Positions 1 to 10,500 of a stretch of DNA of 64,000 bases are shown here, in pieces. The DNA comes from MWBF01 sp040772005 (lineage in GTDB: Bacteria; Chloroflexota; Anaerolineae; CG2-30-64-16), in NCBI GenBank assembly GCA_040772005.1, contig JAXGYZ010000005.1, positions 1 through 64,000 of the forward strand, given 5' to 3'. Positions within the stretch are counted from its first letter, which is position 1. Each line of letters begins with the position of its first letter. The notes under the pieces are model-generated. The model made no database searches. It was not told the DNA's origin and was given only the letters and a program-made list of their open reading frames with translations. Made by a program: the position numbers and the translations under genes.

Positions 1-484
1 ATATCGGCAGTGGGTTCATGTGGCCGCTCCAGGGCCAGTCTTCAGGATGTTCGACCAATCTTTTCCGCACCGGGTTCCCCAGGATATATTCGGCAATGGC
101 GATGAGGCTTTCATCCGTTCGTATGATGTGGTCATAGCAGCGCGGCTGCCACAGCTTTCCTCGCCAGTCTAGGGTCCAGCTCTGGTTAGTGACTTTGCCC
201 TTGTACTGATCAGTAAACGTCAATACTGAGATGCCGTCTCGGCGCGGGCTGACGAGGTAATGCAGATGATTGGGCATCAGTGAATATGTGTAAACAGCGC
301 AGTTTTGACGTTCTTGTTCCTCTCGCAGAACATCCAGCACGCGTTTGTTCAGTTCAGTTCGCACAAACGGCGACTGGTCTCCAAATGCGCGTATGGTAAT
401 AAAGTATATCCGGTTAGCGTCTGTGTATAGCTCAGGAGCGAGACGTTGGTTTTTTGCAGGATGATAGGGTTTGCTCCACGGCAT
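1..484 (-). CDS. REP-associated tyrosine transposase (RayT, Y1_Tnp/HUH family), 3' end beyond the window
   Basis: The frame read on the minus strand from an ATG at 484-482 stays open for 161 codons to the left edge, so the C-terminus is missing. Seen: an opening MPWSKPYHPAK followed by YFITIRAF, the HUH-type metal motif MPNHLHYLV (about residues 81-89), then DWRGKLWQPRCYDHIIRTDE, where the tyrosine before DHIIR is the likely catalytic one, and EYILGNPVRK with WPWSGH at the end. This order is that of RayT proteins of the IS200/IS605-like Y1 transposase superfamily, which bind and process REP hairpins as single-stranded DNA. A palindromic repeat lies directly upstream at 544-649, as expected for a RayT and its REP. 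Function on the element is inferred from family. Confidence 0.9.
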   Translation of the reverse strand, partial: MPWSKPYHPAKNQRLAPELYTDANRIYFITIRAFGDQSPFVRTELNKRVLDVLREEQERQNCAVYTYSLMPNHLHYLVSPRRDGISVLTFTDQYKGKVTNQSWTLDWRGKLWQPRCYDHIIRTDESLIAIAEYILGNPVRKRLVEHPEDWPWSGHMNPLPI

Positions 485-543
485 GGATGGTATCCTGTAC
501 CTGGTATCCATTGTGCTACGGATGTCCCGGAGCCCGTGTGATT

Positions 544-649
544 GTAGCATAGGGCCTTGTGCCCGTCCATGCCGCCCACAAGTCCGCCGCCCACAAGGGG
601 CTAGGCTACGGCCCCGTTCATGGCGCCCACAAGGGGCTAGGCTACGGCC
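544..649. repeat. REP-like palindromic repeat, copy A, next to RayT
   Basis: A left arm (544-567, core AGGGCCTTGTGCCCGT) is followed by two near-identical right arms at 589-613 and 625-649 with the core GCCCACAAGGGGCTAGGCTA, which is an imperfect reverse complement of the left arm. A second copy with one left and one right arm is at 30397-30446. Position beside a RayT gene suggests these are its REP/BIME substrates. The stop codon of the neighbouring BTAD-HAD gene (642-644) lies inside the last arm. Confidence 0.75.
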
Positions 650-2396
650 GGCCCGCCGCCCACGGCGGCGTGTCGGACAATAACTGCTCGAACTCGGCGT
701 TCAGCGCGGCCTCGTATGCGCCCGCGTATGTGCCGTCGAGGAACCGCTCCGACGCCTCGTCGTGGAAACGCTGCCACGACAGCTCCTCCGCCCCCGGATT
801 GATGGGGTAGAACAACGCCCCTGCCGCATGCGCGGCGTCCCGGTCGCCTGGTGCATCCCCGATCATCAGGATGTGGCCTTCAGGATACTTGCCCCGCGCT
901 GCATATTCGAGGTGCTGCCGCTTCGTGCCCATGTCCTGCCCGGCCATGACGGCCATGTACTGCGCCAGGCCGTGCTCGCCCCACTCGCGCTGCAGCGCAT
1001 CCGAGGCCGTCGTCGAAATCACCATCAGGTCGGCCCGGTCGTGCAGCCGCTGCAGGCTCTCGCGCACCAGCGGGAACGGCGGCACGTTGCGCACGGTCGC
1101 TGCGACCGCCGCATCGATGGCGCGCGTCCACTCCAGCCCGCGCCACAGCTCCTCGTCGCCATGCCCAGAGCCGATGTAGGCCTTCAGCCCCGCCTCGCTC
1201 GGCGGATAGCCGGACGCCAGGAACTCCCGGATGGCCCTGCCTTCGGGCAGCTTCACCCCGCGCGCGGCAACCTCGGGCCGCTGGGCGAGCAGCTCGAACA
1301 CCTTGACCAGCGCGGGCCAGCGGTTGGCCCCGCGCCATTTGGAGTAGAGGTTCACCCACTCCGCCGTCTCGCGCGCATACTTGGCGATCGGCTGCAGGCC
1401 CCACACGCGGATCATGCTCGGGATGAAGCACTCCTTCTGCTTCAGCTCCATCGCGTCGAATGCGCAGCCGTCCGAGTCGATGCCCACGAAGAAGGCATGG
1501 CGGGGCTGGAAATCGATCAGTACCTGTGCCGCCGGAGGTATCTGGCTCATCGTGTGCCTCCCCAATCGCTGATCCAGGGCAGTTGCCTGCCCATGATACG
1601 CGCGCGGGGGCTTCACGGACGCTTCACGCGGGGCAATTCGGGGAGGCTGAGGAGTACGGTCAAAGGCGGGCGGGTGGGCTGCCGTCATCTCCGTCCCGTG
1701 GAGCAACTGCCGGTAGAGCTGTTGCGTCGCCTGCGATGGCTCCACGCCCAGCTCGCGGCGCAGTGCCGTGGCGCAGGTGTGATACGTGCGCAGCGCGGTG
1801 GCCCGGTCGCCGGTCAGCGTCTGCAGGCGAATCAGCGTGCGCAAGTACGCCTCCGACAGCGGTTCTTCGCGCACCAGCCGCTCTGCATAACCGAGTGCCG
1901 CCCCATAGTTGCAGTCCGCCTCCTGCTGCTGCACGACCTGCTCCAGCGCGGCGAGATACAACCGGCGCAGGCGTTCCCGCTCCGGCACGATCCAGTCACC
2001 GTAGCAGTCCGGCAGCAGGTCGCCGCGATACAGCGCGACTGCAGCCCGCAATGCGCCCGTCTGAACAGCCGCCTCGAAGTCCTGTACATCCAGCGTGTAC
2101 CCGACGTGCGGCTCCCAGAGCAGGGATTGCCCCTCGCACTGGAGGCAGCAATCACTATGCGGCAGCGCGTGGCGCAGCAGGTGGACGAGGTTGCGCAGGT
2201 TCGTGCGGGCCTGCTCCTCGGCGGAATCGGGCCACAGGAGGAACGCGAGGTGCTGGCGGGGCTGCGGCGCGCAGCGGTGGAGAATCAGGTAGGCCAGGAG
2301 GATGCGCAGCCGCGGCGAATTGACGGCGCTGACGCGGGCGCCGTCATAGCTCACCGCAAACTCACCCAGCAACTGGATGTGCAGGCCCGCACTCAC
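642..2396 (-). CDS. BTAD transcriptional regulator fused to HAD-superfamily hydrolase
   Basis: Residues 1 to about 235 read as an OmpR-like winged helix (LHIQLLGEFAVSYDG, then LAYLILH and LLWPDSAEEQARTNLRNLV) plus a BTAD helical domain ending GDRATALRTYHTCATALRRE with LGVEPS. After a proline-rich linker a HAD hydrolase begins: motif I FVGIDSDG, motif II VISTT, motif IV MIGDAPGDRDAA. Such HAD proteins are usually separate genes, and BTAD regulators usually continue into NTPase or TPR domains. The GTG start at 2396 is preferred over the GTG at 2408 because GGAGG precedes it. A strong internal Shine-Dalgarno and ATG at 1550 would yield the HAD part alone. The last codons and the stop lie in the RayT-linked repeat. 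The substrate of the HAD part cannot be told. Confidence 0.8.
   Translation of the reverse strand: MSAGLHIQLLGEFAVSYDGARVSAVNSPRLRILLAYLILHRCAPQPRQHLAFLLWPDSAEEQARTNLRNLVHLLRHALPHSDCCLQCEGQSLLWEPHVGYTLDVQDFEAAVQTGALRAAVALYRGDLLPDCYGDWIVPERERLRRLYLAALEQVVQQQEADCNYGAALGYAERLVREEPLSEAYLRTLIRLQTLTGDRATALRTYHTCATALRRELGVEPSQATQQLYRQLLHGTEMTAAHPPAFDRTPQPPRIAPREASVKPPRAYHGQATALDQRLGRHTMSQIPPAAQVLIDFQPRHAFFVGIDSDGCAFDAMELKQKECFIPSMIRVWGLQPIAKYARETAEWVNLYSKWRGANRWPALVKVFELLAQRPEVAARGVKLPEGRAIREFLASGYPPSEAGLKAYIGSGHGDEELWRGLEWTRAIDAAVAATVRNVPPFPLVRESLQRLHDRADLMVISTTASDALQREWGEHGLAQYMAVMAGQDMGTKRQHLEYAARGKYPEGHILMIGDAPGDRDAAHAAGALFYPINPGAEELSWQRFHDEASERFLDGTYAGAYEAALNAEFEQLLSDTPPWAAGRP
1557..1563 (-). 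promoter_or_regulatory. Internal ribosome binding site before the HAD domain
   Basis: Read on the minus strand, GGGGAGG lies six bases upstream of ATG 1550-1548 (MSQIPPAAQV), exactly where the HAD part of the BTAD-HAD reading frame begins. This would allow a separate HAD product from the same frame. Confidence 0.6.
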
Positions 2397-2475
2397 ATGG
2401 CCTCCCACAGGCGGGCGGTCCTACGCCCGGCCTCTGAGCGCCATTATCGCGCCTTGTACGGTATTCGTCTGCGAT

Positions 2476-2691
2476 TTATGTCTCACGTTTGAGCCGGGCA
2501 ACGGCCTCCTCCGTGCTCAGCACCTCGTCAAAGAATGCCAGCAGCGCGGGCCAGTCCCGGAAGTAGCGCGTCTCGCCGCTGATTGCGTGCTGCACTTTGC
2601 CGCGCCACTCGACCCGGCCCTCGCCCAGGTCCTCGGGCCACATGCGCACCGTGAACAGCTCGGACTGGTGCGGGATTGGGTGACGGTCCAT
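2476..2691 (-). CDS. Small conserved-looking protein of unknown function (71 aa)
   Basis: ATG at 2691-2689 lies 11 bases after the stop of the FmdE-like gene, so the two are probably co-transcribed; the BTAD-HAD gene follows 79 bases downstream. The protein is compact and charged, with segments FTVRMWPEDLGEGRVEWRGK and SGETRYFRDWPALLAFFDEV. I see no signal peptide, membrane segment or metal motif. The tryptophan-rich pattern suggests a small folded domain. No function is assigned; the call rests on length, position and sensible composition. Confidence 0.6.
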   Translation of the reverse strand: MDRHPIPHQSELFTVRMWPEDLGEGRVEWRGKVQHAISGETRYFRDWPALLAFFDEVLSTEEAVARLKRET

Positions 2692-2702
2692 GGTGACGCC
2701 TC

Positions 2703-3359
2703 TCACGCATAGTGTGGCACGGGCAGGGCGATGGCGGGCAGTTCGATGGCGGGCATGACAACGCTCGGCATTGTCATGCCTGAGGCGTAGTAACCGCCGT
2801 ACGCGCAGGCCCGGCACAGGATGCGGTCCTCGATGACGACCTCGCGCTCGTTGACGATCTCCTCGCCACAGGCAGCGCAGTCCACCCGGACGCCGGGCCG
2901 GCTCACGATCTCTGCGGCGGGCCGGGTGAGCTGTACCGGCTGGATGGCCAGCAGCTCTTCGTCGGGCATGACCTGGTAGCCCTGAAGCTGGGCGAAGTAA
3001 CGGCGTGCCTCGCCGGGCGCATAGGCCGCGGCGCGCCGGCGCACGTCCAGCCGGGGGATGATGCGCACCGCCTGCTCCGTCCTGACATCGACGAAGGTCG
3101 CGGCAATCTTGCCGTAGTCCTCGACCCGCAGCGTGCGATGGCCCACCGTGCAGCCGGTCGCCGCCTCGATGCCATCCGCAAAGCAGCCGTCGGCCTCCAG
3201 GATGACCAGCAGACGCTTGTCGCGGCGCGGGCCGGGCAGGTCGAGCGCGGCTGCACCGGCCAGCCCGAGGCGCACGCCCAACACCTGGCGGGGGCAGAGA
3301 TGGCTGTGCCGCCGGGAGGACTGTGCCAGGAGTTCGGTGATATCCGGCTGTGTAGGCAT
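2703..3359 (-). CDS. FmdE-like protein (formylmethanofuran dehydrogenase subunit E family) with zinc ribbon
   Basis: The N-terminal half carries the FmdE hallmark HSHLCPRQVLGVRLG (about residues 19-33), then LVILEADGCFADGIEAATGC and VGHRTLRVEDYGKIAATFVD. A C-terminal zinc finger follows with CAAC and CRAC pairs (about residues 161-185). FmdE-family proteins outside methanogens occur widely and their role is uncertain; the molybdenum-protein association is attractive because a nitrate reductase operon lies just downstream on the same strand, but nothing shows that they interact. The tail after the zinc finger, rich in alternating Pro, Ala, Leu and Val, is unusual. Start: ATG at 3359 with GGAGGAACCC upstream. 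Confidence 0.8.
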   Translation of the reverse strand: MPTQPDITELLAQSSRRHSHLCPRQVLGVRLGLAGAAALDLPGPRRDKRLLVILEADGCFADGIEAATGCTVGHRTLRVEDYGKIAATFVDVRTEQAVRIIPRLDVRRRAAAYAPGEARRYFAQLQGYQVMPDEELLAIQPVQLTRPAAEIVSRPGVRVDCAACGEEIVNEREVVIEDRILCRACAYGGYYASGMTMPSVVMPAIELPAIALPVPHYA

Positions 3360-3394
3360 GGGTTCCTCCAGCAGTTCTTACTCGGGTGTGTCCA

Positions 3395-3496
3395 CTAACG
3401 GAGCACCCTGAGCGGCAGTCGAAGGGGCGGCCAGGGCGGAGCATCCTTCGACTCCGCTGCGTTGCACTGCGCTCCGCTCAGGATGCCTCCGCTCCC
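3395..3496. repeat. Intergenic palindromic repeat family R4, copy 1
   Basis: It holds the phrases ACCCTGAGCGGCAGTCGAAG and GCATCCTTCGACTCCGC and ends in GCTCAGGATGCC; GCATCCT (3441-3447) pairs with AGGATGC (3480-3486). A related copy is at 29281-29424. It sits downstream of narK and upstream of fmdE and may act as a terminator-like hairpin. Confidence 0.6.
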
Positions 3497-3514
3497 ACTG
3501 TCAGCCGCACCAGC

Positions 3515-4810
3515 TTACTTGGCGGGTGCGATGGCCGGCGTGCCGGTGTGCGACCGGCTCAACAACAGCGCGAACGCGAGCGAAATCAGCCCGACGACGA
3601 CGTAGGTCAGGAAGCCGGTGGCGTAGCCTTGCACGCCCAGCAGCCGCACGAAGATGCCCAGGATGGGCGGGAGCGCAAAGCCGCCGAATGCGCCGAGCCC
3701 GCCGACCCAGCCCGATGCGCCGCCCACGGCCTGCGGGACCTCCTTGGCGACGAGCTTGAACACCGCTGCGTTCGCCGTGCCCATGCCCAGCGCCATGACC
3801 AGCGTTCCCACGACGGACAGGGCCGGGCCGTGCGAGAGACTCATCAGCAGCGCGCCCGCCAGCATGACCAGGAGCGAGACCCTGACGGTGAGCTCGCCGC
3901 CCGCGCGGTCCGCGACCGCGCCGCCGAACACGCGCGCCAGCGACGCTGAGAGCGAATATACCGCCGTGTAGACGCCCGCCATGACCGCACTGACGCCGAA
4001 GAACGCGGTCCAGTAGGTCGGGAGCCAGGCGGTCAGTGCGATGAAGCCGCCGAACGTGCTGAAGTAGATGGCCGTCAGCAGCCACGTCTTGACGGTGCGG
4101 GCGGAGATGAGCAGGCTCTCCTTCGTGGAGCGGGCCGGGAAGAGCTCCTGGCCCCGCGCGCGGGCCAGCGTGCGCGCCTGCTCGCGGTCCGCGCCCTGCC
4201 CCATGGCCTGGAAATACCAGGAATTGCGCCCGATGAAGAAGTAGAGCGCCGCCCCGGCCACGAGCAGCACGAACCAGCAGACATACGCGACGGGCAGCCC
4301 CAGCGCGGCGAGCACGAACGGCAGCGCCAGCGAGAAAAGCCCGGGCGCGAGATTGCCGACGCCTGCATACGTGCCCAGCGCGGCGCCCTGCCGGCGCTGC
4401 GGGAACCAGTAGGAGACCTGGCTGATCCCCGGCGCGAAGGTGGCGATGCCGCAGCCGCTCAGCAGGCCGAGGAAGAGCAGCAGCGGGTAGAGCGACGCGC
4501 GCATGCCGTCGGGATAGCGCAGCAGCATCAGGCCGGTCAGCCCGCCCATCCCGAGGATGGAGATGCCCAGCAGTGTGAGAATCGGCTTGCGGCCGCCGGT
4601 CGTGTCCACCCACGCAGCGAACGGAATGCGCAGGAGCGAGCCGGAGAGCGACGGCATCGCGACGAGAAAGCCGACCATCGTGGGCGTCAGGCCCATGATG
4701 TCCTGCAGCCGCTTGGCGGTCGGGCCGAAGAGCGAGACCGCCGCAAACCCGATGAAGAAGGCCGCCGTCGCGCCCAGCAAGCCCTGGCGGGGGGTGCCCT
4801 GGAACTTCAT
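3515..4810 (-). CDS. narK: Nitrate/nitrite transporter, MFS (NarK/NasA type)
   Basis: 431 residues with about twelve hydrophobic segments. The N-terminal half has the NarK-like signature LTPTMVGFLVAMPSLSGSLL and FAAWVDTTGGRKPILTLL, and the glycine-rich stretch GIATFAPGISQVSYWFPQRR followed by GAALGTYAGVGNLAPG resembles the nitrate signature region of nitrate/nitrite porters. A second signature-like run, ALGMGTANAAVFKLVAKEVP followed by VGGASGWVGGLGAFGG, lies in the C-terminal half. The ATG at 4810 overlaps the narI stop by four bases (ATGA), so it is translationally coupled to the reductase operon. Role: nitrate uptake and/or nitrite export across the cytoplasmic membrane, supplying cytoplasmic NarG. 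Confidence 0.9.
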   Translation of the reverse strand: MKFQGTPRQGLLGATAAFFIGFAAVSLFGPTAKRLQDIMGLTPTMVGFLVAMPSLSGSLLRIPFAAWVDTTGGRKPILTLLGISILGMGGLTGLMLLRYPDGMRASLYPLLLFLGLLSGCGIATFAPGISQVSYWFPQRRQGAALGTYAGVGNLAPGLFSLALPFVLAALGLPVAYVCWFVLLVAGAALYFFIGRNSWYFQAMGQGADREQARTLARARGQELFPARSTKESLLISARTVKTWLLTAIYFSTFGGFIALTAWLPTYWTAFFGVSAVMAGVYTAVYSLSASLARVFGGAVADRAGGELTVRVSLLVMLAGALLMSLSHGPALSVVGTLVMALGMGTANAAVFKLVAKEVPQAVGGASGWVGGLGAFGGFALPPILGIFVRLLGVQGYATGFLTYVVVGLISLAFALLLSRSHTGTPAIAPAK

Positions 4811-5544
4811 CGTGAGACTCCTCGCGAGGCCCTGCGTGAGCCCGCTCGTGCGGCGTCCTCGTCGTTCAGCCCGGCGGGCCGGCGGTTGGCGATGACGATC
4901 TGCCACGGGCGCACGAGATAGCTCAGCGGCCAGGTGATGATGTGGACGAGCCGCGAGAACGCGAACGCCAACGCCAGCAGGTAGAAGTTGAAGACGTGGA
5001 GCTTGATGGTGAAGGGCAGCGTCGCCAGCGGCGCAGCATCCGGCCGGAAGGTCAGGATGCCCCACAGGTACGGCGTGAAGATGCCGGTGAACCAGTAGGA
5101 GCCCCAGCGGTAATAAGTGGCTGTAATCAGGCCGGTCACGACGGAGACCAGCAGCAGGATCAGCACCACGAAATCCATCGGCGTGCTGACCACACGCACC
5201 CGATCGACGGCCGTTCGCCGCCAGAGCAGGATGACCAGTCCGCCGAGAGCCCAGATGCCCAGGCCGATGCCCGTCAGCTCCAACAGGTAGAGGCGCAGCG
5301 GGTGCGCGTTCCACAGCACGATGCTGCGCGGCACGAGCAGCGCGAGGAGGTGGCCGAGCAGGATGATGACGATGCCCCAGTGGAACGAGATCGAGCCCCA
5401 GTACAACTGCCGCCGCTCCAGCAGCTGCGATGACTGGCTCGAAATGCTGAACGGGCGGTAGATGCCCCGGTAGATCGTCACGATGATCGCGGTCAACAGG
5501 GCCACGTAGGGCAGAACCACGAAGAAGAGGGTGTTCCAGTCCAT
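4807..5544 (-). CDS. narI: Respiratory nitrate reductase gamma subunit, cytochrome b
   Basis: 245 residues with five hydrophobic segments, matching NarI. Histidines in FHWGIVIILLGHLLALL (about residues 54-70) and in KLHVFNFYLLALAFAFSRL with following VHI are the expected ligands of the two b hemes. NarI takes electrons from quinol and passes them to NarH. ATG at 5544 follows GGGGGAGGCATC, a strong ribosome binding site; the open frame extends further upstream but overlaps narJ. A charged tail of about 25 residues ends in the overlap with narK. The gene lies in the order narGHJI on the minus strand. Confidence 0.93.
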   Translation of the reverse strand: MDWNTLFFVVLPYVALLTAIIVTIYRGIYRPFSISSQSSQLLERRQLYWGSISFHWGIVIILLGHLLALLVPRSIVLWNAHPLRLYLLELTGIGLGIWALGGLVILLWRRTAVDRVRVVSTPMDFVVLILLLVSVVTGLITATYYRWGSYWFTGIFTPYLWGILTFRPDAAPLATLPFTIKLHVFNFYLLALAFAFSRLVHIITWPLSYLVRPWQIVIANRRPAGLNDEDAARAGSRRASRGVSR

Positions 5545-5555
5545 GATGCCTCCCC

Positions 5556-6061
5556 CTATGCCTGCACGCGCAGGTTCTCTGCCGCGTGGAGCACCGCCTC
5601 GTACAGGCTGAGGTACGGATTGTCCCGGTCCTTCTCGCGCAGGATGGCAATCATCCGCGTGACTGCAACCGGCAGGTGCTCGGCCAGCTCGGGCAGCGGG
5701 GCCGCGGCCGCATCGAGATAGCGCAGCACCGGCACGACGTGGTCGGGCAGCTCGCCGGCCGGGTCGATGTCCAGCTCGTACATGGCCCGGTTCAGCTTCG
5801 ACATGAACCCGCCGCGCGGGTAACTGTCGCCCCAGATTTGAAACCCGACATACGGCGCGGCTGCCGGGCTGAGGTCGAGGGTGCGGGTGGCGAGCTCCTC
5901 CCACTCCTCGAGCGAGAGCCGCGCGATGCGCGAGCAGAAGGTCGCCAGCCCCGCATACGCGGGATGCCGCCTGCTCAAGTCCTTGACGTCCGCCTGGAGC
6001 TCGGCCAGCAGCGCGGGGTGCGGATAGGTGAACGCTTCAGCCAGCAGTCCGTAGATGCCCA

Positions 6062-6062
<1 letters not shown>
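5556..6062 (-). CDS. narJ: Nitrate reductase assembly chaperone (delta subunit)
   Basis: 168 residues, all helical in character, in the canonical position between narH and narI. Segments LLAEAFTYPHPALLAEL, YVGFQIWGDSYPRGGFMSKL and ELPDHVVPVLRYLDA fit the NarJ/TorD-type chaperone family, which holds apo-NarG for molybdenum cofactor insertion and membrane docking. The ATG at 6062 shares one base with the narH stop (TGATG), which favours it over the GTG one codon upstream. Cytoplasmic and not part of the final complex. Confidence 0.9.
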
Positions 6063-7573
<1,511 letters not shown>

Positions 7574-7592
7574 GAATGGATCTCCTGCAACT

Positions 7593-10500
7593 CTAAAACT
7601 CGACCTTGTCCACCCGGCGCACGAAGACGTGCGTGTCCCGGTTGACGCCGGTGGGCCCCCAGTAGTTGAACGCGTAGGTGAACTGGGCATAGCCCCCGGC
7701 CATCAGCACGGGCTTGAGCCGGGCCCGCGTCATGGAGTTGTTCATGCCGGCGCGCTTGCCCCGCAGCGGCGACTTGGGCACGCTGATGGTGCGCTCCGTC
7801 GCGTGATACACGAACACCGAGCCCCGCGGGATGCGGGCGGAGATGGCGCACCGCTGGACGAACACGCCGTTATCGTTGAACAATTCCACCCAGTCGTTGT
7901 CCGCGATGTCCATCTCGGCTGCGTCCTTGTCGTTCAGCCAGATGGGGTAGTTGCCGCGCGAGAGCGTCATCATCCGGTGGTTGTCCGAGTAGGTCGAGTG
8001 GATGCTCCATTTGCCGTGCGGCGTCATGTACTGCATGAGGTGGGCCTGCGGCCCCTGGCCCTGCGCCTCGACGCGCGAGTTCTGCGTCTCGTCGAGCATG
8101 GTGTGGTCGGGCCGCGGCTTGTACGTGGGCAGGTGCTCGCCCCACTGCAGGTAGTTCTCGTGGTCGAGGTAGAAGTGCTGGCGGCCCGTCAGCGTGCGCC
8201 AGGGGATCAGCTCCTCGACGTTGAGCGTGAAGGGCGAGTAAGCACGGCCGTGGTTGATGCTGGCGGACCACGTCGGCGTCGTCAGCACCCGGCGGGGCTG
8301 GGCGACGAGGTCTGCGAAGTTGTAGCGCACGGCGCGCGTGCCCGCGGCCAGATGCGTCAGGCTGCGGCCCGTCTTGTGCTCCTCTTCCTCGAACGCGCGA
8401 TGGGCCAGCTCGCCGTTGGTGACCGGGTCCAGCCGGAGGATCGCCTCGGCCACGTCGCGTGCATCCACGAGGCTGGGCCGGAGTTGGCCGTCCAGCTTGC
8501 GGCCCTGCTCCGCTGCGAGCGCGCGGTACTCGTCCGCCGCGGGGATCTTGAGGCCGTGCGCCAGGACGCCGTGCTCCTCGACGCCGGGGCCGAGCGTGAC
8601 CATCTGCTCGTAAAGCCGGGTGTAGTCCCGCTCGATGACCCGGAACCTGGGCATCGTCTTGCCGGGGACCGCGGCCACTTCCCCGCGCTTCCAGTCGCGC
8701 GTGTCGGGCTGAGCCAGCTCGTCCGCCGTGTCGTGTTGCAGCGGGATCATGACCACGTCGCGCACCGGTCGGGGCAGGTGCACGCGCGCCAGCTCGCTGA
8801 CCCGCTGCGCGATAGCCTTGTAGATGTCCCAGTCGCTCTTCGATTCCCATGCAGGCGGCACCGCAGCCTGCATCGGGTTAACGAAGGTGTGCAGGTCGGT
8901 CGAGTTCAGGTCGGTCTTCTCGTACCACGTCGCCGCGGGCAGCACCAGGTCGGAGTAGAGCGCGGAGGTGTCCATGCGGAAGTTCAGGTCCACCACGAGG
9001 TCCAGCTTGCCTGTGGGCGCCTCGTCGCGGAAGGTGACCTCGCTGGTGTAGCCCTTCGCCATCTCGCTCGCCGTGGTGTTGGTGTGGGTCCCGAGATAGT
9101 GCCGCAGCATGTACTCGTGGCCCTTCATGCTGGTGCCGATGGCATTGCCGCGCCAGATGAACCAGACGCGGGGCCAGTTCTCCGGCGCATCCGGGTCCTC
9201 CACCGCGAAGCGCAGCTTGCCGGCCTGGAGCTTGTCCACGACGTAGCGGATGACCTCCGGCTCGCTGACCGCACCCGCGGCCTCGGCCTCGCGCACGACC
9301 TGGAGCGAGCTGCGGTTGAACTGCGGGAAGAAGGGCAGCCAGCCCTTACGCACCGCACGCACCTGGTAGTCGATGGTGTGCTCGCGCTGCTTCTCGCCCG
9401 GCAGCACGTCGTACGCCGTGAAGCCGCGCTCGTAGCGCCACTGGTCCGTGTGGACATAATGGAAGGAGGGCGTGTTCTGCTGGCGGTTGGGCAGCTTCCA
9501 GTCCGCCGCGAACGCGATCGCGCTCCACGACGCCTGGTTGGCGACCTTCTCCTGGCCCACGTAATGTGCCAGCCCGCCGCCGTTGACCCCGACCGAGCCG
9601 GTCAGCATCAGCGCGACGATGGCCGAGCGATAGAGCAGGTTGTTGTGGTACCAGTGGTTCGCGCCCGCACCGATGATGACCATGTTCTTGCCGTTGGTCT
9701 TCTCGGCGTTGCTGGCCCACTCGCGCGCATAGCGGATGCAGGTGTCCCGGTGGATGCCGGTGAACTGCTCCTGCCAGGCAGGCGTGTAGTTGCTCTCGTC
9801 GTCATAGGAAGTGGGGTAATCGCCGACCAGTCCGCGGCTCACGCCGAACTGCGCCATGATGAGGTCGAAGACGGTGGTCACGAGGATCGTGCCCGTAGCC
9901 GTCTCCACCCGGCGCACCGGCACCCCCCGGCTGAGCGTCGTGTCGCCGGTGAAGTCGTCGAACTCCACGGGAACGATCTCGTCGTGCCGGTCGAGGAAGG
10001 ACAGCTCCGGCGCCAGCGCCTCGCCGGTCGCGCCGTCCTCCATCTGGAGGTTCCAGTGGCCCTTCTCGGTCTGCCAGCGGAAGCCGATCGTGCCCTTCGG
10101 CATGCGCGGCCGGCCGGACTCGGCATCCCAGACGAGCAGCTTCCAGTCGCCGTTCTCCTGGCCCTCGTATGCGGCCAGCCGGTTGGCCCGCAGGTATTGT
10201 CCCGGCCGCACGCCGCCCAGCCGCGCGCCCCGTGTGTTCGACCGCGTCGCCGACGCCGGGATCTCCACGAGGAAGGGCAGGTCGGTATACCGCTTGACGT
10301 AATCCATGAAGTACGGGACCTGCCGGTCGACGTAGTTCTCCTTGAGGATGACGTGGTTGACCGCCATCCAGAAGGCCGTGTCCTGGCCGGGGTGGACGGG
10401 GATCCAGTAGTCCGCATACTTGGAGGCCTGGGAGAAGTCGGGCGAGAACACGGTCAGCTTGGCCCCCGCATGGCGCACCTCTGCGACGAAGTGCGTGTCG

